Shown piece after piece: positions 1 through 5,871 of a DNA stretch of 6,916 nt. The number at the start of each line of letters is the position of its first letter. The first letter of the stretch is position 1. Below the pieces are notes generated by a model. The model saw only the letters and a program-made list of their open reading frames with translations, was not told the DNA's origin and ran no database searches. The position numbers were made by a program, and so were the translations under genes. Origin of the DNA: JACCQS01 sp050999295 (lineage in GTDB: Bacteria; Actinomycetota; Actinomycetes; Mycobacteriales; Geodermatophilaceae); assembly GCA_050999295.1 (NCBI GenBank), contig JBPCPI010000108.1:1-6916 (forward strand), in the 5' to 3' direction.

Positions 1-42
1 TCGTAGAACGGGGTGGTCCTGATCATCGGCGGTGGCTCCACT

Positions 43-78
43 CCTAGATGGGCGAACCGGGGCTGAGCCGACTCTAGG
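43..78. repeat. Inverted repeat CCTAGA/TCTAGG upstream of tetR
   Basis: CCTAGA at 43-48 is the exact reverse complement of TCTAGG at 73-78, with 24 bases between the arms. The arms do not extend further. The spacer also contains a short palindrome, GGCTGAGCC, at 61-69. The repeat lies about 40-80 bases upstream of the TetR start. It could be a split operator or a chance match, since six-base arms are short. Seen directly: the symmetry. Inferred: any regulatory role. Confidence 0.3.
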
Positions 79-83
79 CGCTG

Positions 84-113
84 TTGGACAAGCGCACAAT
101 AGCCTTCTACCCT
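84..113 (+). promoter_or_regulatory. Candidate promoter for tetR, possibly giving a leaderless transcript
   Basis: TTGGAC at 84-89 resembles a -35 box. TACCCT at 108-113 fits the actinobacterial TAnnnT form of a -10 box, with an 18-base spacer. Seven bases separate the -10 from the ATG at 121, the usual distance to a transcription start, and no purine-rich Shine-Dalgarno stretch precedes that ATG. Together this suggests a message that starts at or next to the initiation codon. An in-frame TAG at 100-102 rules out a start further upstream. Confidence 0.45.
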
Positions 114-120
114 GCCAGCC

Positions 121-738
121 ATGCCCCGGATGACGCCAGCGGAGCGCCGCGAGGCGATCGTGGACGCTGCGCTCAGCATCATGGTGCGCAAGGGCATGGC
201 AGCGACGACGGTCCGTGACGTGGCGCACCAGATGGGCACGTCCAGTGGCCTGGTCCATCACTACTTCGAGTCGATGGACGATCTGCTGGCCGCTGCGTTC
301 GACCGGGCGGCCGGCCGGGATCTCGATGCCACTCGGGCCGCAATGACCCAAGGAGCTGGTCCTGTGGAGCGGCTCTCGATCTTCTTCGCGACGTACGTCC
401 GGGCCGAGCAGGACTGGGCGTTCCAGCTTTGGCTCGACGCGTGGGCAGAGGCCGCGCGACGCCCGGCAGTACGCGAGACGTCGCAGCGTCTGAACGTGGC
501 GTGGCAGCAGCTCCTGGCCGAGACGATTCGTGCCGGAGTGGAGCGAGGGTTCATGCTGTGCGGCGATCCAGAGGCTGCTGCCTGGCGCATCCTGTCGCTG
601 CTGGACGGCCTCGCACTGCAAGCTGTTGCGCACCGGTTGCCCCTCGACCGGCGTGCGGTGATCACCTGGTCGGTCGCCTACGCCGAGGTAGAGCTGGGGC
701 TGCCACCGGGATCGCTCGCCGGTCACGATCCGGCGTAG
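121..738 (+). CDS. TetR/AcrR-family transcriptional regulator, BetI-type
   Basis: A 205-residue DNA-binding regulator, normal length for TetR proteins. The N-terminal three-helix domain spans about residues 8-55. Its helix-turn-helix lies at about 31-50 (VRDVAHQMGTSSGLVHHYF), where the GLVHHYF recognition helix resembles the one in BetI. The C-terminal part, about 85-195, matches the BetI-type ligand-binding and dimerisation domain in pattern: a WLDAWAEA stretch near residues 104-111, then an RAGVERG stretch and a LLDGLALQAV helix. TetR proteins usually repress and are released by a small ligand; the ligand here is unknown, and BetI similarity does not imply choline. ATG 121 is the only reasonable start because of the in-frame stop at 100-102. 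No Shine-Dalgarno sequence is visible. The gene precedes the ABC importer on the same strand with a 64-base gap and no obvious terminator, so it may regulate that operon, itself, or both. Confidence 0.93.
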   Translation: MPRMTPAERREAIVDAALSIMVRKGMAATTVRDVAHQMGTSSGLVHHYFESMDDLLAAAFDRAAGRDLDATRAAMTQGAGPVERLSIFFATYVRAEQDWAFQLWLDAWAEAARRPAVRETSQRLNVAWQQLLAETIRAGVERGFMLCGDPEAAAWRILSLLDGLALQAVAHRLPLDRRAVITWSVAYAEVELGLPPGSLAGHDPA

Positions 739-802
739 GTGTTCCGTGTCGTAGATACATGCCGCACCCGATTCGGTACCCTGCCGCAAACAAGGAGGCA
801 CC
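739..802 (+). promoter_or_regulatory. Leader of the ABC operon with a strong ribosome-binding site and a 9-mer shared with the tetR promoter
   Basis: AAGGAGG at 792-798 sits four bases before the ATG at 803 and is a near-perfect Shine-Dalgarno sequence, which fixes the start of the binding-protein gene. Further upstream, TACCCTGCC at 777-785 exactly repeats the 9-mer at 108-116 that covers the candidate tetR -10 box. It is flanked by CCGATTCGG (768-776), a palindrome around a central T. TACCCT at 777-782 could be a -10 box, but no good -35 lies at the right distance. The region may therefore be a promoter, an operator, or only a linker in a tetR-ABC transcript. Confidence 0.5.
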
Positions 803-1714
803 ATGCGGGTTCGTCGCATCGCTTTGTCCGTGCTACCGCTACTTGGTCTTTCGCTCGCAGCTTGCGGCGGCGACGAGGGGACAACAGACTCGGCGGCGCC
901 ATCTGGGGACGGCGATGGAGTCTGCGCCACCACCGACGCCACGGGAGACCTGCTCGCGGAGATTTGCGACAAGGGCACGCTCACCGCGTCGACGGATCCT
1001 GCCTACCCGCCGCAGTCCTCGCTGAAGGTTCAGACCGGTGAGTATGAGGGCTTCGACATCGACGTGGCGACTGAGATCGCCAACCGACTGGGGGTCGAGA
1101 TCGCCTGGGAGACGCCGCCGTTCGATGCAATCACCGCAGGAAACTGGAACGGTCGATGGGACCTCAGCGTTGGATCCATCACGATCACCAACGAACGGGC
1201 AAAGGCCCTGTTCTTCACCGAGCCGTACTACTACACACCGGCGGCTATTGCCGTCCACGAGGACAACACCGATATCACCGATCTTTCTACCGACCTCGAC
1301 GGCAAGAAGATCGGGGCGTGCACGGGTTGCAGCTACGTGTCATTCATGCAGAAAACTCTCGAGATCGATGGATTCACGTTCGACTTCATCATCGACGATC
1401 CCGAGATCAGCGAGTACGACACCGACACTATTGCGCTGCAAGACCTTGCCCTTGGTGACGGCACCCGGCTGGATGCGGTGATGACATCGCTCACCACCGC
1501 AGAGGACTTCGCTGTCGACAACTCGGTGAAGGTCGTGGGCGACGCGGTGTTCTTCGAGCCGCTTGCCGTAGGGATAGATAGGAGCTCCGACGCTGATCCC
1601 ACCACTTTCTTCGAGGCGGTCGACGCGATCGTCGCAGAGATGCACTCCGATGGCACGCTGACCAAGTTCTCCGAAGAGTGGTATGACGGAACGGACCTGA
1701 GCGTTCAGCAGTGA
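803..1714 (+). CDS. Amino-acid ABC transporter substrate-binding lipoprotein (SBP family 3)
   Basis: A 303-residue extracytoplasmic receptor anchored by lipid. It has a basic N-terminus (MRVRR), a hydrophobic stretch at 6-20 and the lipobox LAAC ending at Cys21, followed by a flexible Gly/Asp/Ser-rich linker. From about residue 57 it follows the family-3 solute-binding fold: STDPAYPP (63-70), GFDIDVATEIANRLG, then SITITNER ending at Arg132. By analogy with the lysine/arginine/ornithine- and histidine-binding proteins, Arg132 should hold the ligand carboxylate, Asp224 (in RLDAVM) the amino group, and Tyr68 and Phe107 the side chain. The substrate is probably an amino acid; its identity cannot be read from sequence. 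Odd points: besides Cys21 there are Cys41, Cys55, Cys173 and Cys176, the last two forming a CTGC motif where relatives usually have a Thr/Ser-rich TG loop. The stop overlaps the permease start by four bases. Confidence 0.93.
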   Translation: MRVRRIALSVLPLLGLSLAACGGDEGTTDSAAPSGDGDGVCATTDATGDLLAEICDKGTLTASTDPAYPPQSSLKVQTGEYEGFDIDVATEIANRLGVEIAWETPPFDAITAGNWNGRWDLSVGSITITNERAKALFFTEPYYYTPAAIAVHEDNTDITDLSTDLDGKKIGACTGCSYVSFMQKTLEIDGFTFDFIIDDPEISEYDTDTIALQDLALGDGTRLDAVMTSLTTAEDFAVDNSVKVVGDAVFFEPLAVGIDRSSDADPTTFFEAVDAIVAEMHSDGTLTKFSEEWYDGTDLSVQQ

Positions 1715-2625
1715 GCAGTCCTGAAGGACCGTCGACCGGCAGGAGGGAGCGGCTGGCGCTGGCCAGCGCCGGTGTTTCCTTCCGGCTGAAGGTGGCCATC
1801 GTCTGGACGCTGATCTTTCTCTTCCTTGGACTCTTCTTCTTCATTGCGAAGTTCGACAACCAGTGGATGCTCGACAACCTGGAGTTCATCGCCAAGGGTC
1901 TGCAGTTCACGGTATACATCGCGATCGGTGGAATCGTCCTCGCCATCGTCCTCGCTGGTATCGGTGCACTGGGGAGGATCTCGTCGAACTCGATCGCGTA
2001 CGGCATCTCCGGGTTCTACGTCTCGTTCTTTCGCGGCACGCCCCTGATCGTCCAGCTGTTCCTCATCTACCTGGCGCTGCCCCAGGTCGGCGGCAATCTC
2101 GCCGACCGCTTCCCCAGCCTGCCGGACGGCTTCCAGAGCGCGCTGATTCTGAACGCAGCGGTTGCCGGGATACTTGCGCTCGGTCTCAACTACGGCGCGT
2201 ACATGACCGAGATCTTCCGGGCCGGCATCCAATCGATCAACCCCGGCCAGAGCGAGGCGGCCGAGGCGCTGGGGATGACGTACGGTCAGCGGATGCGTCG
2301 GGTGATCCTGCCGCAGGCGTTCCGGGTGGTCATCCCACCGACCGGCAACGAGTTCATTGCGATGCTCAAAGACACCGCACTGGTCTCGTTCCTCGGCGTC
2401 GCCGTCGACCAAGCCGAGATCTTCCGCCGATCCCAACTGCTCGGGCGGGCCGACAACCGGCCCCTCGAGGCGCTCATCGTTGCGGCTGGTATCTACTGGG
2501 CTCTCACCGCCCTGTTCACGGTCTTCCAGAGCCGCTTGGAGAAACGCTTGTCCAAGGGATACGTCCGAGGCGTAACGATCGCGACCCGGGAGAAGCCGGC
2601 ACCCCTCATCGAGGATCCGGCATGA
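1711..2625 (+). CDS. Polar amino-acid ABC transporter permease (HisM/GlnP type)
   Basis: A 304-residue inner-membrane permease that forms the channel of the importer. Hydrophobic segments lie near residues 28-46, 64-86, 97-125, 143-165, 205-235 and 255-277. Family hallmarks are FFRGTPL (FRGTP at 107-111) and the EAA loop that docks on the ATPase, starting at SEAAEALG (181-188) and running through RRVILPQAFRVVIPP. The tail after about residue 278 is cytoplasmic and charged. The protein is somewhat longer than minimal PAAT permeases because of about 27 extra hydrophilic N-terminal residues. The GTG start is chosen because it lies in a GTGA overlap with the stop of the binding-protein gene, implying translational coupling, and because no other start near the first membrane segment is as well placed. 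Only one permease is encoded, so a homodimer is expected. Its stop overlaps the ATPase start. Confidence 0.93.
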   Translation: MSSPEGPSTGRRERLALASAGVSFRLKVAIVWTLIFLFLGLFFFIAKFDNQWMLDNLEFIAKGLQFTVYIAIGGIVLAIVLAGIGALGRISSNSIAYGISGFYVSFFRGTPLIVQLFLIYLALPQVGGNLADRFPSLPDGFQSALILNAAVAGILALGLNYGAYMTEIFRAGIQSINPGQSEAAEALGMTYGQRMRRVILPQAFRVVIPPTGNEFIAMLKDTALVSFLGVAVDQAEIFRRSQLLGRADNRPLEALIVAAGIYWALTALFTVFQSRLEKRLSKGYVRGVTIATREKPAPLIEDPA

Positions 2626-3383
2626 CCACGAATGACGTCGTAGTCCGGGTCGAAGGCCTACACAAGTACTTCGGGGACCTCGAGGTGCTCCGAGGCATCG
2701 ACATGAACCTGCACGCCGGCGAGGTTGTCGTCATCTTGGGTCGCTCGGGATCCGGGAAGTCAACCCTGCTGCGCTGCGTCAACTTCCTCGATGACCCGAC
2801 CCAAGGAATGATCGAGGTCAGCGGTGTCCGGCTCAGCGGCGGTCATCGCACCCGGCACAAGCGGGAACAGATCCGTCAGCTTCGCCTCCATGTGGGCATG
2901 GTGTTCCAGCAGTTCAACCTGTTCCCGCAGATGACTGCCCTCGAGAACGTCATGATCGGACCACTGTGCCGCAAGGGAGCTGACAAGGCCGCGACTCGTA
3001 CTCGGGCATTCGAGTGGCGCAACCAAGTGGGCCTCGGCGACAAAGCCGATCAGCACCCCATTCGCCTCTCCGGAGGGCAGCAGCAGCGGGTGGCGATCGC
3101 CCGGGCGCTGGCCACGGAACCCGACGTCATGCTTTTCGACGAGCCGACCTCGGCCTTGGATCCGGAGCTGACGGGTGAGGTGCTCGCGGTGATGAAGGCG
3201 CTCGCCACCGAAGTCCACATGCCCATGATGGTGGTCACCCACGAGATGGGCTTCGCCCGCGAGGTTGCCGACCGGTTGGTCTTCTTCCATGAAGGTGTGA
3301 TCCTCGAAGAGGGCTCCCCGGACCATGTGTTCAACCACACCCAGCACCCAGAGTGTCGGAGATTCCTCGACGCCGTGCTGTGA
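2622..3383 (+). CDS. Polar amino-acid ABC transporter ATP-binding protein (GlnQ/HisP type)
   Basis: A 253-residue cytoplasmic ATPase that powers the importer. All nucleotide-binding motifs are intact and in order: aromatic A-loop Tyr16; Walker A GRSGSGKST at 40-48; Q-loop VFQQFNLFP with Gln96; ABC signature LSGGQQQR at 149-156; Walker B VMLFDE at 169-174 with catalytic Glu174; D-loop SALD at 177-180; switch His207 in VTHEMGFA. The FNLFPQMTALENVM stretch and the THEMGFA motif are typical of the polar amino-acid subfamily, as is the length. The same frame stays open upstream to 1863, but that part overlaps the permease and has no ABC similarity. The start is therefore the ATG in the ATGA overlap with the permease stop. 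It would work as a homodimer with the upstream permease and binding protein. Activity seems intact; the substrate is set by the receptor. Confidence 0.96.
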   Translation: MTTNDVVVRVEGLHKYFGDLEVLRGIDMNLHAGEVVVILGRSGSGKSTLLRCVNFLDDPTQGMIEVSGVRLSGGHRTRHKREQIRQLRLHVGMVFQQFNLFPQMTALENVMIGPLCRKGADKAATRTRAFEWRNQVGLGDKADQHPIRLSGGQQQRVAIARALATEPDVMLFDEPTSALDPELTGEVLAVMKALATEVHMPMMVVTHEMGFAREVADRLVFFHEGVILEEGSPDHVFNHTQHPECRRFLDAVL

Positions 3384-3398
3384 GCTGGACCGGTCAGG

Positions 3399-3427
3399 TG
3401 CGCCGTTCCCCGCCCGCGCGCGGCGCA
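3399..3427 (+). terminator. Possible transcription terminator of the ABC operon
   Basis: TGCGCCG at 3399-3405 pairs perfectly with CGGCGCA at 3421-3427, giving a seven-base GC-rich stem with a 15-base GC-rich loop that can pair further inside. It starts 15 bases after the ATPase stop. Only a weak T stretch (GTTTGGT) follows, which is common for terminators in high-GC actinobacteria but lowers certainty. A second, weaker stem, GGTCC/GGACC, follows near 3436-3453. Confidence 0.4.
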
Positions 3428-3501
3428 GTTTGGTCGGTCCGTCCGCCCGGACCACAGACTTGCGCCACTCAGTGATCGCGCCGCCGCTTACCGGCGAGAG
3501 G

Positions 3502-3539
3502 TGATGCAGTTACGGGGTCAGGGCCACGAATATGCATCA
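3502..3539. repeat. Inverted repeat TGATGCA/TGCATCA upstream of the MMPL gene
   Basis: TGATGCA at 3502-3508 is the exact reverse complement of TGCATCA at 3533-3539, with a 24-base spacer. Start-to-start distance is 31 bases, about three helical turns. It lies roughly 80-115 bases upstream of the MMPL start, between the putative terminator and the gene, and so could be an operator for an unlinked regulator or a long-loop hairpin. A smaller hairpin, CGCCG-CTTAC-CGGCG at 3482-3496, lies just before it. Apart from these and the terminator candidate I see nothing coding in 3384-3617. Confidence 0.35.
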
Positions 3540-3561
3540 TCGCTCGCGTAGAAGCTGAGGG

Positions 3562-3611
3562 TTGACTGGGGGAGATACCCATTGTTGTGAGCACCCGCAA
3601 CCCCTCAAGAT
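3562..3611 (+). promoter_or_regulatory. Weak promoter candidates for the MMPL gene
   Basis: Two weak options are visible. TTGACT at 3562-3567 is a good -35 match but has no clear -10 box 16-19 bases downstream. TTGTTG at 3582-3587, 18 bases before CAAGAT at 3606-3611, is a poorer pair, but its -10 ends six bases before the ATG at 3618, which would make the transcript leaderless. No Shine-Dalgarno sequence precedes the ATG. Confidence 0.25.
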
Positions 3612-3617
3612 CGTGGC

Positions 3618-5816
3618 ATGGCACTTACGCAGCGCGTGGTTCGCGTCTCGGCCCAGCGTCCGTGGCGAGTCCTCGCCGCCTGGGGGCTTGTGGTGGTCGC
3701 CTCCGTTGCCGCCATCGCAATGCTGCTGGGCTCAGCCCTCAGCACGGACGCCACCATCACGACGAAGCCCGATTCGGTTCGAGCCGACGAGTTGCTGTTC
3801 GACAACTTCTCCCAACGCAACGCCATCGACGAGGCTGTCATCATCCACTCGGAGGAGCTCACGGCCGAGGAACCGGCGTTCCGGGACTTCGTCGCTGGGG
3901 TTCGATCATCACTCGAGGGCACCGGGGCAACCGAGACGGTCAGCGATCCGTATTCGGACGACGCTGGGCCGGCAATCTCGCAGGACCAGCACGCGGTGGC
4001 GCTGACGTTGATGCTTGGTGACGACCCGGAGGACGGGATCGTGGCCGTGCTCGACGAGGTGAGCGCGGCCGATGGGAACCCTGGCTTCGAGGTCGTGATC
4101 ACTGGTGAGTTCACGCTGGACCATGACTTCAACGAGCTCGCCGCCCACGATCTGGAGAAGGGCGAGCTGCAGTTCGGGTTGCCCGCGGCGATGGTTGTCC
4201 TGCTGCTCGTCTTCGGTGCGCTGGTTGCTGCTCTGATTCCCATGAGCATCGCCATCGTGTCCATCATCGTGGCCGTCGCGGCTTCAGCCGTGATCGGCCA
4301 GACGGTGACCTTGTCCTTCTTCATCGTCAACATGATCGCCGCGATGGGCCTGGCGCTCGGGATCGACTACAGCTTGTTCGTACTGTCTCGTTATCGCGAG
4401 CAGCGTGCCCTCGGACAGGACAAGCTCGAGGCCATCGTGGCGATGGGCGGGACCGCCAGCAAGGCCGTTGTGTTCAGCGGGAGCTCGTTCGTCGTCGCGT
4501 TGCTAGGGCTCCTCCTGGTGCCCGACACGATCTTACGCAGTCTGGCGTTCGGCGCGATTCTCGTGGGCCTCATCACGATGGTGGCCGCATTGACCCTGCT
4601 ACCGGCGCTGTTGTCGCTACTCGGGGATAAGGCTGACGCGTTGCGGCTGCCGATCTTCGGACGTGAGCATGCTGCCGAGAGCCGGTTCTGGGCGCGAGCC
4701 GTCGGGGCTGTCGTGCGGCGTCCCGGTGCCGCCCTCGCTGTCGGGGTGCTCGTGCTGCTCGCGGCGGCGGTCCCCGTCCTGGACCTGCGCACCGGGACGG
4801 CAGGGGTGAGCTCGCTGCCGGACGGCACTTTCTCCAAAGCAGGCTTCTTGGCCGTTGAACGCAGCTTCCCGCGCAACGCCAGCTCTGACCCGGCGCAGGT
4901 GGTCGTCTCCGGTGACGTGGGCTCCGCCGAGGTGACGGCGGCGATGGACCAGCTCGAAACCTCCCTCGCCGACGACTCCGACTTTGGCCCCCCGGAGCGT
5001 CAGCAGTCCCGCAACGGGCAGGTGGCGCTGCTGAGCATCCCGCTCATCGGTGATCCCGACAATGAGACGGCGCGAGGAGCGGTCGAACGGTTGCGCTCCG
5101 AGCTCATCCCGGGTGCCTTCGCCGCGACCGATGCCGAGGTGGTCGTCGGGGGTACGACCGCCGAAAACATCGACTACTCGAATCTCATCAGCTATTGGCT
5201 GCCGATCGTGTTGGCCTTCGTACTCGGGTTGAGTTTGATCCTGCTCACGGTCGTGTTCCGTTCGCTCGTCGTCTCAGCAACGGCCGTTGTCCTCAACCTG
5301 CTCTCGGTCGGCGCTGCGTACGGGCTGCTGGTCTTGGTCTTCCAGAAGGGCTACGGGGCAGATCTGCTGGGCTTCCAACAAGTGGAACGAGTCGAGGCGT
5401 GGGTGCCGGTGTTCTTGTTCTCGGTGCTGTTCGCGCTGTCAATGGACTACCACGTCTTCTTGCTCACCCGGATCCGCGAGCGGTACGTCCACAGCGGTGA
5501 CACCGTCGACGCGGTCGTCCACGGGATCGCGGCCACCGGCCGCATCATCACTGGCGCCGCCTTGATCATCGTCGTTGTGTTCGCAGGCTTCGCCACCGGC
5601 GACTTAGTGATGTTCCAACAGATGGGATTTGGTGTGGCGGTCGCGCTACTGGTCGATGCCACGCTGATCCGGATGGTCATTGTGCCGGCGGCGATGACCT
5701 TGCTCGGTCAATGGAACTGGTACCTGCCGTCCTGGCTCCACTGGCTGCCCGAGATGCACGTCGAGGGCGAACCGTCGGTTTCGGTACCGGAGCAGCCGCA
5801 GGTCTACTCGCGATAG
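3618..5816 (+). CDS. MMPL-family RND transporter
   Basis: A 732-residue inner-membrane transporter of the MmpL/YdfJ type, driven by the proton gradient, that exports or flips lipids or other hydrophobic compounds. It shows the twofold RND layout: a first membrane helix at about 18-40, an extracytoplasmic domain at about 42-185, five helices at about 188-335, then helix 7 at about 371-390, a second extracytoplasmic domain at about 391-524, and five helices at about 527-690. The Asp-Tyr pairs used for proton relay in MmpL3-like proteins are both present: GIDYSLF with Asp250/Tyr251 and SMDYHVF with Asp610/Tyr611. There is no long C-terminal cytoplasmic extension as in mycobacterial MmpL3, only about 40 residues, so I would not call it a mycolate transporter. 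The ATG at 3618 starts directly before a short basic segment and the first helix. It stands alone after a 234-base gap; 55 bases separate it from the next gene. Substrate unknown. Confidence 0.94.
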   Translation: MALTQRVVRVSAQRPWRVLAAWGLVVVASVAAIAMLLGSALSTDATITTKPDSVRADELLFDNFSQRNAIDEAVIIHSEELTAEEPAFRDFVAGVRSSLEGTGATETVSDPYSDDAGPAISQDQHAVALTLMLGDDPEDGIVAVLDEVSAADGNPGFEVVITGEFTLDHDFNELAAHDLEKGELQFGLPAAMVVLLLVFGALVAALIPMSIAIVSIIVAVAASAVIGQTVTLSFFIVNMIAAMGLALGIDYSLFVLSRYREQRALGQDKLEAIVAMGGTASKAVVFSGSSFVVALLGLLLVPDTILRSLAFGAILVGLITMVAALTLLPALLSLLGDKADALRLPIFGREHAAESRFWARAVGAVVRRPGAALAVGVLVLLAAAVPVLDLRTGTAGVSSLPDGTFSKAGFLAVERSFPRNASSDPAQVVVSGDVGSAEVTAAMDQLETSLADDSDFGPPERQQSRNGQVALLSIPLIGDPDNETARGAVERLRSELIPGAFAATDAEVVVGGTTAENIDYSNLISYWLPIVLAFVLGLSLILLTVVFRSLVVSATAVVLNLLSVGAAYGLLVLVFQKGYGADLLGFQQVERVEAWVPVFLFSVLFALSMDYHVFLLTRIRERYVHSGDTVDAVVHGIAATGRIITGAALIIVVVFAGFATGDLVMFQQMGFGVAVALLVDATLIRMVIVPAAMTLLGQWNWYLPSWLHWLPEMHVEGEPSVSVPEQPQVYSR

Positions 5817-5825
5817 GTCTCAGGG

Positions 5826-5840
5826 GCTCGGTGGTCGAGC
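5826..5840 (+). terminator. Small stem-loop after the MMPL gene, possible weak terminator
   Basis: GCTCG (5826-5830) and CGAGC (5836-5840) form a perfect five-base stem around the loop GTGGT, nine bases past the MMPL stop. There is no T-tract. A second weak stem, GTAGC/GCTAT, follows at about 5847-5861 and overlaps the possible -10 box of the next gene. This could be an attenuating or terminating structure, or have no function. Confidence 0.22.
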
Positions 5841-5859
5841 ATCGCCGTAGCTTCGCGGC

Positions 5860-5871
5860 TATCCTCCGCGG
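5860..5871 (+). promoter_or_regulatory. Possible -10 box for a leaderless phosphotransferase transcript
   Basis: TATCCT at 5860-5865 matches the TAnnnT -10 form. Six bases separate it from the GTG at 5872, so transcription would start at the initiation codon. No Shine-Dalgarno sequence is visible before this GTG. No convincing -35 lies 16-19 bases upstream, which is frequent in actinobacterial promoters but limits confidence. Confidence 0.35.

Noticed and set aside
429..1041. Plus-strand alternative frames overlapping the end of tetR and the start of the binding-protein gene.
   Set aside because: They are Arg/Pro-rich, have no domain similarity, and conflict with the lipoprotein signal peptide and strong ribosome-binding site at 803.
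1705..2436. Long open frame on the minus strand (243 codons) opposite the permease.
   Set aside because: It lies antisense to a clearly identified permease, and its translation is rich in charged residues without a recognisable domain, as expected from the high-GC reverse complement.
1863..2621. In-frame upstream extension of the ATPase that would give a 506-residue protein.
   Set aside because: The extension overlaps the permease in another frame and has low-complexity Arg/Pro/Gly-rich sequence; the ATGA overlap at 2622 gives a normal-length ATPase.
2760..3455. Minus-strand open frame (231 codons) opposite the ATPase.
   Set aside because: It is antisense to intact ABC ATPase motifs, and its translation is His/Glu-rich with no recognisable domain.
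3605..4333. Long minus-strand open frame (242 codons) opposite the MMPL gene.
   Set aside because: Its Ser/Thr/Ala-rich composition and antisense position over a strong family match mark it as a shadow frame.
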